64,000 nucleotides of DNA, from contig SVLO01000009.1 in NCBI GenBank assembly GCA_015067885.1, positions 1-64,000 of the forward strand, written 5' to 3'. The translations under genes and the position numbers were made by a program. The DNA is from Oscillospiraceae bacterium (GTDB lineage: Bacteria > Bacillota > Clostridia > Oscillospirales > Oscillospiraceae). The notes beneath the pieces are model-generated. The model searched no databases and was not told the origin of the DNA. It worked only from the letters and a program-made list of their open reading frames with translations. Of this stretch, positions 18,794 to 27,056 are shown piece after piece (the first letter of the stretch is position 1; the number at the start of each line of letters is the position of its first letter).

Positions 18794-19399
18794 TCAAAGT
18801 GCTTTGTTATTCAGCCGCTCGCCAACTGCTCCGCCGGGATGAATCAGGGCAAACTGCTCAGCCTGGTAACCGGTCTGCTCCACCATGGCTGCCTGCAGTG
18901 CATGGAAGATCATACACAGCGCGGTGGTGGAAGTGGTGCCCTGGGCATTCCACTTGTCGGTCTCGCGGTTGACGTGCTGCTTCAGCACCACATCGGCAGA
19001 CAGAGCCAGAGGAGACTCCAGGTTCTCGGTAATGGTAATGATGGAAACGCCCTTAGCCTTGCAGATATCCACGATGGGCAGCAGTTCCTTGGTCTTGCCG
19101 CCGCGGGAAGCAAACACCATAACATCACCCTTCTGCAGGAAACCGGTAGCGCCGTGGACAGCCTCAGCAGGGCTGATGAATCGGGCGGGCTGCTCGATGC
19201 AGCACATCAGGTGCGCAAAATGCTGGCAGATAATACCGGAATGACCGCAGCCGGCAGCACCGATCCGGGGAGCTGCGCACAGCAGCTCTACTGCCTTGGA
19301 AAACTGCTCGTCGTCGATATAGTCCTTCATCTCGTTGATGCAGGCTGCCTCGATATCATACGCAGCGCGGGCTGCCTGCAATGCTTCTTTTGTAATCAT
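18794..19399 (-). CDS. SIS-domain sugar-phosphate isomerase-like protein
   Basis: GAAGCGHSGIICQHFAHLMCC...VHGATGFLQKGDVMVFASRGGKTKELLPIVDICKAKG; start at ATG 19399 after GGAGGT. Confidence 0.85.
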   Translation of the reverse strand: MITKEALQAARAAYDIEAACINEMKDYIDDEQFSKAVELLCAAPRIGAAGCGHSGIICQHFAHLMCCIEQPARFISPAEAVHGATGFLQKGDVMVFASRGGKTKELLPIVDICKAKGVSIITITENLESPLALSADVVLKQHVNRETDKWNAQGTTSTTALCMIFHALQAAMVEQTGYQAEQFALIHPGGAVGERLNNKAL

Positions 19400-19568
19400 A
19401 GCCGTTACCTCCATATCAGTAAATGTGTCGGATTTTACCCCGATTCCATAGTTCTGCTAATGTAGAGGATAAAGGTTTTTCGTCAACTTTTCAATTCGCA
19501 AACTTCACAATTTTATCCAGTCCAAAATAGCCAACATTAACGAATCGAAAAAACAAAGCAAAATTACA

Positions 19569-19611
19569 TTGACGAAAAGAAAGCGCCTTGGTATAATGTG
19601 GTAAACTACCA
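19569..19611 (+). promoter_or_regulatory. promoter of the TIM-like/YjbQ unit with an inverted repeat near +1
   Basis: TTGACG (19569-19574)-N17-TATAAT (19592-19597), then TGGTA-AAC-TACCA (19599-19611). Confidence 0.7.
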
Positions 19612-19630
19612 TGTAGAAAGGAATGTCTCT

Positions 19631-20329
19631 ATGGAAAAGCGCAAAATCGGTGTGCCCTTCTTTGAAATCGGCCCCAAGTCCTACCTGTACGGTGACGATA
19701 TTCTGGCACTGGCACAGGCTGCTGATGCTGCATCTGCCAAGTATGATGTCGACATCATCTTCACCTGCCCTGTTGTGGATATCCGCCGTGTAGCGGAGGC
19801 TACCTCCCATATCCACGTTTTTGCTCCGCATATGGATCCCATCTATCCCGGCCGCGGTCTGGCAGATACCCTTCCCGAATCTCTGGTTGCCGCAGGTGCT
19901 GCCGGCGTTATGCTGAACCATGTGGAGAAGCCCCTTGCCTTCGATGTCCTGGCTGAGACCATCAAGCGTGCCGACGAAGTGGGTCTGGTATCCATCGTTT
20001 GTGCCGACTCCATGGCCGATGCCAGTAAGATCGCTGCTCTGAACCCCGATATCGTGGTCGCTGAGCCCTCTGAGCTCATCGGTACCGGTATCAGCGTGGG
20101 TCCTGAGTATGTCAAGGCTGCCACTGAGTGTGTCAAGAGCGTCAATCCCGAGATCCTGGTCCTCACCGCTGCCGGTATCGCCAACGGTCAGGATGTTTAC
20201 AACACCATCATCGCCGGTGCCGATGCTACCGGTTCTTCTTCCGGCGTTGCCAAGGCTCCCGACAGAGCTGCCATGGTGGACGAAATGATCGCCGCAGTCC
20301 GCAAGGCCTGGGACGAGCGTCATAACTAA
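19631..20329 (+). CDS. triosephosphate isomerase-like protein (atypical/archaeal-like TIM)
   Basis: VMLNHVEKPL and VAEPSELIGTGISVGPE resemble archaeal TIM motifs (NHSERP, EPPELIGTG). Confidence 0.8.
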   Translation: MEKRKIGVPFFEIGPKSYLYGDDILALAQAADAASAKYDVDIIFTCPVVDIRRVAEATSHIHVFAPHMDPIYPGRGLADTLPESLVAAGAAGVMLNHVEKPLAFDVLAETIKRADEVGLVSIVCADSMADASKIAALNPDIVVAEPSELIGTGISVGPEYVKAATECVKSVNPEILVLTAAGIANGQDVYNTIIAGADATGSSSGVAKAPDRAAMVDEMIAAVRKAWDERHN

Positions 20330-20369
20330 GTCATCCAATTAAATTAACATATAACTGGAGGAAATTAAA

Positions 20370-20990
20370 ATGGAACTTAAGATTATTCAGAAGGAAATCC
20401 AGCTTCAGTCCCGCGGTTGGGTCCCCACCTTCCACGACATCTCCACCGATGTTATGAAGATCGTTGAGGAGTCCGGCATCAAGAACGGTACCTGCGCTAT
20501 CGTTTCCCACCACACCACCTGCTCCGTCATGATCCAGGAGTGCTCCCACGACTTCGACACCTTCGATCTGGAGTACCTGCAGCATGACCTGCTGGACATC
20601 ATGCGCAAGATGATCCCCGACTACGTCAACGAGGGTGACTACCGTCATCCCGGCCCCGTCCACGCCCAGTTTGGCCGCTACGTGGACGAGCCCGGCAACT
20701 TCACCTCCATGAACACCGACGGTCACCTGCGCTCCTGCTTCTTCGGCCGCAGCGAGGCTATGACCATCAAGGACGGCGTGCTGGACGGCGGCGAGTTCGC
20801 TCACATCTACTTCATCGACTGGGACCATGTCCGCGCCCGTCGCCGTCAGGTGAACGTGACCATCATGGGCACCACCGAGGATGTCAACGACCGCAAGTAC
20901 AACGATGGCAAGGTGGTCAACACCCTGCGCAAGTTCACTGCCGACGATAAGGCTTATCTGGAGCAGTACGACGAGTGGAAGAAGCGCTAA
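20370..20990 (+). CDS. YjbQ/UPF0047 family protein
   Basis: GTCAIVSHHTTCSVMIQE...DLLDIMRKMIP...DGHLRSCFFGRSEAMTIKDGVLDGGEFAHIYFIDWD. Confidence 0.88.
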   Translation: MELKIIQKEIQLQSRGWVPTFHDISTDVMKIVEESGIKNGTCAIVSHHTTCSVMIQECSHDFDTFDLEYLQHDLLDIMRKMIPDYVNEGDYRHPGPVHAQFGRYVDEPGNFTSMNTDGHLRSCFFGRSEAMTIKDGVLDGGEFAHIYFIDWDHVRARRRQVNVTIMGTTEDVNDRKYNDGKVVNTLRKFTADDKAYLEQYDEWKKR

Positions 20991-21012
20991 GCTGATTTCA
21001 TACCGCAAACTG

Positions 21013-21048
21013 AAAACGGGTCTGTCCCAACGGACAGGCCCGTTTTTT
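21013..21048 (+). terminator. terminator after yjbQ-like gene
   Basis: AAAACGGGTCTGTCCCAACGGACAGGCCCGTTTTTT. Confidence 0.9.
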
Positions 21049-21065
21049 CCAACGAGGTGAGGACC

Positions 21066-22028
21066 ATGATCACAAAGCTATACTGTGTCCGCGGCACCGG
21101 CAGCGACCCCTACGCCAACCTGGCGCTGGAGGAGCGGCTGCTGGATACCCTTGAGCCGGGTCAGTGCATCCTGTACCTGTGGCAGAATGAGAATACGGTG
21201 GTCATCGGCCGCAACCAAAACGCCTGGAAGGAGTGCCGCACCGCCCTTTTGTGTGAGGAAGGGGGGCGGCTGGCCCGCCGTCTGTCCGGCGGCGGGGCGG
21301 TGTTCCACGATTTGGGCAACCTGAACTTCACCTTTTTGATGGCGGAGGAGGACTACGACCTGGACCGCCAGCTCGCCGTCATCGAGACCGCCTGCCGCAG
21401 CCTGGGTATCCCCGTGGCACGCTCCGGCCGCAACGATGTGCTGGCCGACGGGCGCAAATTCTCCGGCAACGCCTTCTACCACCACAGGGGCCGGGCCTAC
21501 CACCACGGCACGCTGATGGTGGCGGTGGATGGGGACAAGCTGGGTCGGTACTTGAGTCCCTCCAAAGCGAAATTGCAGGCCAAAGGGGTGGACTCCGTCC
21601 GCTCCCGGGTGGTCAATCTGTCCGAATTCTGCCCCGGCCTGACCTGCCGGGAGCTGGCTGACCGGCTGGAGGGGGCCTTTGGCCTGACTTACGGCCTTGC
21701 GGTGGAGCGAATGGAGGCCCCCGACGCGGCGGACCTGCGGGCCAAGTACGCAAGCGACGAATGGCTCTACGGCCCCCGGCTGCCCCTGAGCCTGGAGTGT
21801 GAGCAGCGCTTTGACTGGGGCGAGGTGCAGATACAACTGCAGGTGGAGTCCGGCGCAGTGGCGGCGGCAAAGGTCTACTCCGACGCCATGGACGCGGACT
21901 TTGCCCCCGCGCTGGAGCGGGCGCTGACGGGCAGCGTGTTCTCCCGGGCGGCTCTGTGCGCCCGGGTGGAGGAATTGGGGCAATATGCCCCCGACCTGCG
22001 GTCTATGCTGGGTCAGTTGGATATCTGA
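21066..22028 (+). CDS. lplA: lipoate-protein ligase A
   Basis: DPYANLALEERLLD...QNENTVVIGRNQNAWKEC...LARRLSGGGAVFHDLGNLNFTF. Confidence 0.93.
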   Translation: MITKLYCVRGTGSDPYANLALEERLLDTLEPGQCILYLWQNENTVVIGRNQNAWKECRTALLCEEGGRLARRLSGGGAVFHDLGNLNFTFLMAEEDYDLDRQLAVIETACRSLGIPVARSGRNDVLADGRKFSGNAFYHHRGRAYHHGTLMVAVDGDKLGRYLSPSKAKLQAKGVDSVRSRVVNLSEFCPGLTCRELADRLEGAFGLTYGLAVERMEAPDAADLRAKYASDEWLYGPRLPLSLECEQRFDWGEVQIQLQVESGAVAAAKVYSDAMDADFAPALERALTGSVFSRAALCARVEELGQYAPDLRSMLGQLDI

Positions 22029-22159
22029 GCCGGGTTTTGCTCCCGAACAGGTGGAAAAAGGCCTGTTCTCACCCTTGCAAAGGGTGGAAATGTGTGGTAA
22101 AATCAAGCTACCAATATTTTGGAACCATTTTGGAAAATTTTTGGAAAGGAATGATCCCC

Positions 22160-23125
22160 ATGATTAAAGTCGATCCTGCAACCAAGTTTGACTTCCAGCC
22201 CGCTGACTTTGTGCCCTTCAAGGACAAAGAGGTTTGCGAGCGTGTTCGCAAGCTCAGCGGCAAGGACCTGGAGAAGCGCGAGGCCTGGTGGCATCCCGAG
22301 TTCAACGTCAAGGTCATGATGAACCCCCACCCCGTGCTGATCGCCACCCTGTTCTCCCGCCTGAAGGAGGCTGCCGAGGCTGGCCGTCCCTTCTCCATGA
22401 TCCTGGGCAACCCCGAGCCTGACACCTACATCCCCCTGGCCCAGCTGATCAACTACTTCCAGATCGACTGCTCCAAGGTGTCCCTGTTCGCCGAGGACGA
22501 GTGGGCCGACCAGGACGGCAACATCGCCCCTGTCACCTACGAGGCCGGCTTCGCCCACTCCATGCTGAAGTACCTGTACTATCAGATCGACGAGAAGCTG
22601 CGTATGCCTCTGGAGAACGTCTACTACCCCACCAACGCCAACATCAAGGACTACTCCAAGATCATCCACGAGGTTTCCGGCGGCGGCGCCGACATCGCCT
22701 CCACCTCTCCCGGCTGGACCGGCCACATGGCCTTCGTGGACCCCATCCCCGAGTTCATCGGCAGCGGTGACATCGAGGAGTGGCTGAACCAGCCCGCTCA
22801 GCTGGTCACTCTGCATCCCATGACCATCATGCAGAACTCCCTGAACGGCACCTTCGGCCAGTCCGGTGACATCGCCAACGTGCCTCCCAAGGCTGCCACC
22901 ATTGGTCCTCTGGACGTGATGCGCGCCAAGGAGCGTATCGAGGTCCATGCCCTGGCCACCTGCGGTACCTTCTCCAGCTGGCAGCGTATGACCTCTCGTC
23001 TGGTCACCCACGGCCCCATCACTCCCTACATCCCCTCCACCATGCTGCAGACCAAGAAGACCCAGGTCTACATCAGCGAGGAGCTGGCTGCGCCCTTCGA
23101 GTGCTGGGAGAAGGTCGGCTACTAA
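22160..23125 (+). CDS. NagB-like (glucosamine-6-phosphate isomerase/deaminase superfamily) protein
   Basis: SLFAEDEWADQDG and GWTGHMAFVDP resemble the NagB motifs (DEY; GxxGHxAFNEP); RBS GGAAAGGA upstream. Confidence 0.72.
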   Translation: MIKVDPATKFDFQPADFVPFKDKEVCERVRKLSGKDLEKREAWWHPEFNVKVMMNPHPVLIATLFSRLKEAAEAGRPFSMILGNPEPDTYIPLAQLINYFQIDCSKVSLFAEDEWADQDGNIAPVTYEAGFAHSMLKYLYYQIDEKLRMPLENVYYPTNANIKDYSKIIHEVSGGGADIASTSPGWTGHMAFVDPIPEFIGSGDIEEWLNQPAQLVTLHPMTIMQNSLNGTFGQSGDIANVPPKAATIGPLDVMRAKERIEVHALATCGTFSSWQRMTSRLVTHGPITPYIPSTMLQTKKTQVYISEELAAPFECWEKVGY

Positions 23126-23158
23126 GCCGTACCCCACAGCGATATACCGACAAAACCC

Positions 23159-23188
23159 GCCCTGCACAAGCGTGCAGGGCGGGTTTTT
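23159..23188 (+). terminator. terminator after NagB-like gene
   Basis: CGCCCTGCACAAGCGTGCAGGGCGGGTTTTT. Confidence 0.85.
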
Positions 23189-23303
23189 CTGTGCGCCGAG
23201 GGAGGGCGTTGGGAGATACGAGATGCAAATTAGAAATTAGGGATGAGGAACGAGAAATTTTGGGACGACCCGGCCCGCCGAATGTTCGTCCTGCGCCGAT
23301 GGT

Positions 23304-23509
23304 GTAGGGGCGCGCTGCGCGCGCCCGCGGGCGGCCATACGGGGCCGCCCCTACGACAGACCTGCAAGTTTTCGCAATAGTCGGCGGGACTTCGATAGAC
23401 AGATAGATTTACAGAGGGTACGCAGGGCGGCAGCTCAATCGGAGCAGGCAAAGCCGGATATGACCGCCGACCATGTGGGTGCGATCCCACGGAGGTCGCC
23501 CAAAGGAAG
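23304..23509. repeat. composite intergenic repeat, copy 1
   Basis: Starts with GTAGGGGCG...CGCCCCTAC palindromes; ends with GATATGACCGCCGACCATGTGGGTGCGATCCCACGGAGGTCGCCCAAAGGAAG; same order as copy 2 at 25891-25996. Confidence 0.7.
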
Positions 23510-23644
23510 TACATAGAAACCATGGGTTTCTATGCTGATTTCTGGCTTCTTATGTTCAGCGACAAAAGAAACCCGCCGCCGGAGCGGCGGAACAGCCCCA
23601 TCCCGCCCCGCAGGGGCGAAATTTTGGAAAATTTTGCGGAAAAA

Positions 23645-23673
23645 TTGCAGTTGTGCGCGGAGTCTGTTATAAT
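23645..23673 (+). promoter_or_regulatory. sigma-A-like promoter of the MATE gene
   Basis: TTGCAG-N17-TATAAT. Confidence 0.65.
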
Positions 23674-23708
23674 ATCCCGCAGATGATTTCGAAAAGGATG
23701 GGCGGAGG

Positions 23709-25094
23709 ATGGCGAAGGTAAAAATCGGGGTCCGGGACGTGCTGGGCGACCGGGGCTTGTATAAACAGATGGCCCGCATCGCCATACCTGTGTCCCTGCA
23801 GGGCCTCGTCACTGTCAGCATCAACCTGATGGACACCATCATGCTCAGCGGCATGGGGGACGCCCAGCTGTCCGCCTCATCCCTGGCGGGCCAGTTTATC
23901 AACCTGTTTATGATCTGCTGCATGGGTATCGGTATGGGCGCTTCCGTGCTGACCAGCCGCTACTGGGGCATGAGGGATTTGCTCAGTCTGAAAAAGACGG
24001 TCACCATCATGCTGCGGCTGGCGACGGTTTTTGCCGCGGTGTTCACCCTTGCCACCATCGTGGCGCCGGGCCTGATCATGCGCCTGTACACCGACGAGGA
24101 GAATTTGATCTACTATGGAATCCTGTACCTGAAGTGGATGGTTCCCACCTACATCTGCACCGGCTTGAGCCTGACCTGTACCATCGTGCTTCGCACAGTG
24201 GGGCAGGTGCGGGTACCCATGGCGACGAGTATTGCGGCGTTTTTTGTTAACGTGTTCTCTAACTGGGTGTTTATTTTCGGCAAGCTGGGGGCGCCCCGGA
24301 TGGAAATCGAGGGCGCGGCGCTGGGTACGCTGATCGCCCGCGTGTTTGAATTGGCCTGCATCTGCGGCTGGTTCTTTTTCAAGGACGACCGCATCGGCTA
24401 CCGGGTGAAGGATCTGATAATGAAGTGCCGGGACCTGCTGCGGGAGTATATCCGAATCAGCATCCCGGTTCTGGTCAGCGACAGCTTGCTGGCCCTGGGC
24501 AACAACGCCGTGGCCATGGTCATGGGACATATTGGCGAGGCCTTTGTGGCGGCCAACTCCGTGACCGTGGTGGTGCAGCAGCTCAGCAGCGTGCTGACCC
24601 AGGGCATCTCTAACGCCAGCGGCATCATCACCGGCCACACCATGGGCCGGGGAGAGGGAGACAAGGCCCAGCGACAGGGCTACGCCTTCCTGTTTATGAG
24701 CTTTGTCATCGGTTGTGTGGCGGCGCTGGTGATTTTGGTTCTGCGTGGGCCGATCATTAACTTCTATGAGGTGTCCGAGGAGGCCAAAAGCATCGCCTGG
24801 GAGCTGATGGACGCCATTTTGATCATCGTTATTTTCCAGTCCATGAGTTCGATTTTGACCAAGGGCGTGCTGCGGGCCGGCGGGGACACCAAGTTTCTGA
24901 TGGCCGGGGACATCCTGTTTTTGTGGGTGGCGTCCATTCCCCTGGGGTATTTGGCCGGATTGGTATTTGAATGGCCGCCCTTTTGGACCTACACCTTTTT
25001 GAAGATCGATCAGGTCATCAAATGCGTGTGGTGTTTCTTCCGCCTGCGCAGCGGCAAGTGGATGAAGAAAATTTATTCCGCTCAAGGAGGCTGA
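23709..25094 (+). CDS. MATE-family multidrug/cation efflux transporter
   Basis: LYKQMARIAIPVSLQGLVTVSINLMDTIMLSGMGDAQLSASSLAGQ; multiple TM segments. Confidence 0.93.
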   Translation: MAKVKIGVRDVLGDRGLYKQMARIAIPVSLQGLVTVSINLMDTIMLSGMGDAQLSASSLAGQFINLFMICCMGIGMGASVLTSRYWGMRDLLSLKKTVTIMLRLATVFAAVFTLATIVAPGLIMRLYTDEENLIYYGILYLKWMVPTYICTGLSLTCTIVLRTVGQVRVPMATSIAAFFVNVFSNWVFIFGKLGAPRMEIEGAALGTLIARVFELACICGWFFFKDDRIGYRVKDLIMKCRDLLREYIRISIPVLVSDSLLALGNNAVAMVMGHIGEAFVAANSVTVVVQQLSSVLTQGISNASGIITGHTMGRGEGDKAQRQGYAFLFMSFVIGCVAALVILVLRGPIINFYEVSEEAKSIAWELMDAILIIVIFQSMSSILTKGVLRAGGDTKFLMAGDILFLWVASIPLGYLAGLVFEWPPFWTYTFLKIDQVIKCVWCFFRLRSGKWMKKIYSAQGG

Positions 25095-25095
25095 C

Positions 25096-25824
25096 ATGGG
25101 AACCTTAATTAACTGTGGATTGATTTTACTGGGCGGCATTGTTGGTCTGCTGTTCAAAAAGGCGGTCAGCCCGGAGATGGAGCGCTCCGTCCAAAAGGCG
25201 GTGGGCGTGGCCGTGGTGATGGTGGGTCTGTGCGGCGCCCTGAGCGTTATGCTGAGTATGGAGGACGGCAAGCTGAAAAGCTCCGGCGAGCTGCTGCTGG
25301 TGGTCAGTCTTGCCCTGGGTACCTTCGTCGGCGAGGCGCTGAAGCTGGACCGGCGCATTGACAGCGGCTGCAAGGCCATAGAGCGCAAGTTCAAGGCCAG
25401 CAATTTTTCCGCCGGCTTTATCACCGCAAGTCTGATCTACTGCATTGGGGCCATGGCCATCGTGGGATCCATCCAGGACGGCCTGCTGGGGGACAGCAGC
25501 ACCCTGATCACCAAGGGCATCATCGACGGTATCACCTCGGTGGTGCTGGCGGCGACACTGGGCTACGGCGTGCTGTTCTCCGTTATCCCGGTGCTGATAT
25601 ACCAGGGGGCCATGACCCTGCTGGCCGGGACCCTGGACGGCGTGCTGCAGGGGCAGCTGCTGGACAATATCTGTATGGTGGGCTACGTGCTGGTGCTGTG
25701 TATCGGCATCAACTTCCTGTCCAATAAGGACAATCAGATCAAGACGGTGAATATGCTGCCGGCGGTCTTGGTGCCGGTGGGGTATGAGGTGATACACAGA
25801 CTGTCGCTTTGGATGCTGAACTGA
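25096..25824 (+). CDS. DUF554-family membrane protein
   Basis: MGTLINCGLILLGGIVGLLFKK...DRRIDSG...SAGFITASLIYCIGAMAIVGSIQDGLLGDSSTLITKGIIDGITS. Confidence 0.92.
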   Translation: MGTLINCGLILLGGIVGLLFKKAVSPEMERSVQKAVGVAVVMVGLCGALSVMLSMEDGKLKSSGELLLVVSLALGTFVGEALKLDRRIDSGCKAIERKFKASNFSAGFITASLIYCIGAMAIVGSIQDGLLGDSSTLITKGIIDGITSVVLAATLGYGVLFSVIPVLIYQGAMTLLAGTLDGVLQGQLLDNICMVGYVLVLCIGINFLSNKDNQIKTVNMLPAVLVPVGYEVIHRLSLWMLN

Positions 25825-25830
25825 ACGACA

Positions 25831-25862
25831 ACGGGCGCACCGCCGGGGTGCGCCCGTTTCGT
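25831..25862 (+). terminator. terminator after DUF554 gene
   Basis: ACGGGCGCACCGCCGGGGTGCGCCCGTTTCGTTT. Confidence 0.8.
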
Positions 25863-25890
25863 TTGCGGGGGGCGAGGAATGAGGAATGTC

Positions 25891-25996
25891 GTAGGGGCCG
25901 GCGTCCTCGACGGCCCGCAACTTAATAGAAGTTTGCAGGGTCAGATATGTCCGCCGACTGCGTGGGGGTGACCCCACGGCGGTCACCCAAAGAAAG
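25891..25996. repeat. composite intergenic repeat, copy 2
   Basis: GTAGGGGCCGGCGTCCTCGACGGCCCGC...GATATGTCCGCCGACTGCGTGGGGGTGACCCCACGGCGGTCACCCAAAGAAAG. Confidence 0.7.
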
Positions 25997-26040
25997 CGAG
26001 CATCCCCCACGGGATGCTCGCTTTTTGCCGAAGCAGGCGC

Positions 26041-26757
26041 TTATTCAAAGACCTTGCCCAAAAAGCTCACGTCGCTTTGGCTGTCGCTTATGACCCACTC
26101 GTTGTTGGTGTTTACGGCGACCAGGGTAATGGAACCCTTTTGGGGTGTCAGCTCCGCAATGCTGCGGGTCAGCTCCACCTTAAGGTTCTCGATAACGGGG
26201 GCGATGGCGGCCTTGATAATATCGGTCATGGAGCCGTCACCCAACATCATCATAAATCCGCCGCCCATAACGGCCAGCATGATTTCCGACTCCAGATCCT
26301 CCATGTCGATTTTTGCGATGGCGGCATCCAAAAGTTCGGTCATGGTGACAAGAGAAACGTATTCCACGTCTACGGTAAAGACCACGGTATCGCCCTGGAT
26401 CTGGGCGTTTGTGATTTTATAGGACGCGTAGGACTCGTAGGCGGAGAATATCTCGTCCACGATCTCCTGAAACTCGTCGGTGGAAATGCCCAGGGCCTCA
26501 AAGGTGGCGAAGGGGACGAGCATACGGTCTTTCAACTCGTCCAGACTCAAAAAAGCGATCTGGCTGTAATCGACCTGGGCGTCGGTTTCCTCCGCCATGG
26601 CCTTCAGGTCCAGCTTGCAAAAGGCGGTCATATAGGCATCGACCGGAACCTGAGCCGCCTGGATCGTCTTGGCGTCTTTGTCATCCGCCGGCTGACAGGC
26701 GGAAAGCGAACACATAAGCGCGACGACGGTAAGCAGCGAAATGACTTTCTTAAACAT
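26041..26757 (-). CDS. putative lipoprotein of unknown function
   Basis: Signal peptide and lipobox MFKKVISLLTVVALMCSLSAC|QPADDK. Confidence 0.8.
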   Translation of the reverse strand: MFKKVISLLTVVALMCSLSACQPADDKDAKTIQAAQVPVDAYMTAFCKLDLKAMAEETDAQVDYSQIAFLSLDELKDRMLVPFATFEALGISTDEFQEIVDEIFSAYESYASYKITNAQIQGDTVVFTVDVEYVSLVTMTELLDAAIAKIDMEDLESEIMLAVMGGGFMMMLGDGSMTDIIKAAIAPVIENLKVELTRSIAELTPQKGSITLVAVNTNNEWVISDSQSDVSFLGKVFE

Positions 26758-26930
26758 ATAAACCCCTCTTTCTCTCTGTGCGGCGAAACGTGCTGCAAAA
26801 ACAGCGTGTTCAGTATAACACGGCGCGGGTGTATTGACAAGTGCTTTTAGGAGCGGGTTTTGTATGTGTTCCATGGTTTTGGCCGAGGTGACGGTGTGAC
26901 GAGGGGGTGGTGGGGCGGCGCTGAAATAAA

Positions 26931-26959
26931 TTGATATTTCCTTGGGTGTATGCTACAAT
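26931..26959 (+). promoter_or_regulatory. promoter of the polysaccharide cluster
   Basis: TTGATA-N17-TACAAT. Confidence 0.6.
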
Positions 26960-27056
26960 ACAGGTATATTTCGACGTGGTGTGCCGCAAGCGAAGCTGCC
27001 GTGGGTTGGCCGAGTCTGTTGCCGCAGGGAGCGCGCGGGCGAAGGAGGAGTCCAAA

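Noticed and set aside
20330-20370. Possible chimeric or horizontally acquired boundary because codon usage changes here
   Set aside because: Intergenic distance, promoter/terminator layout and mixed bias in later genes are better explained by expression level; cannot be decided by eye.
23230-23523. 97-aa minus ORF similar to part of 25126-26010
   Set aside because: Similarity arises from the shared intergenic repeat (LW[AV]T[AS]VGS), not from a protein family.
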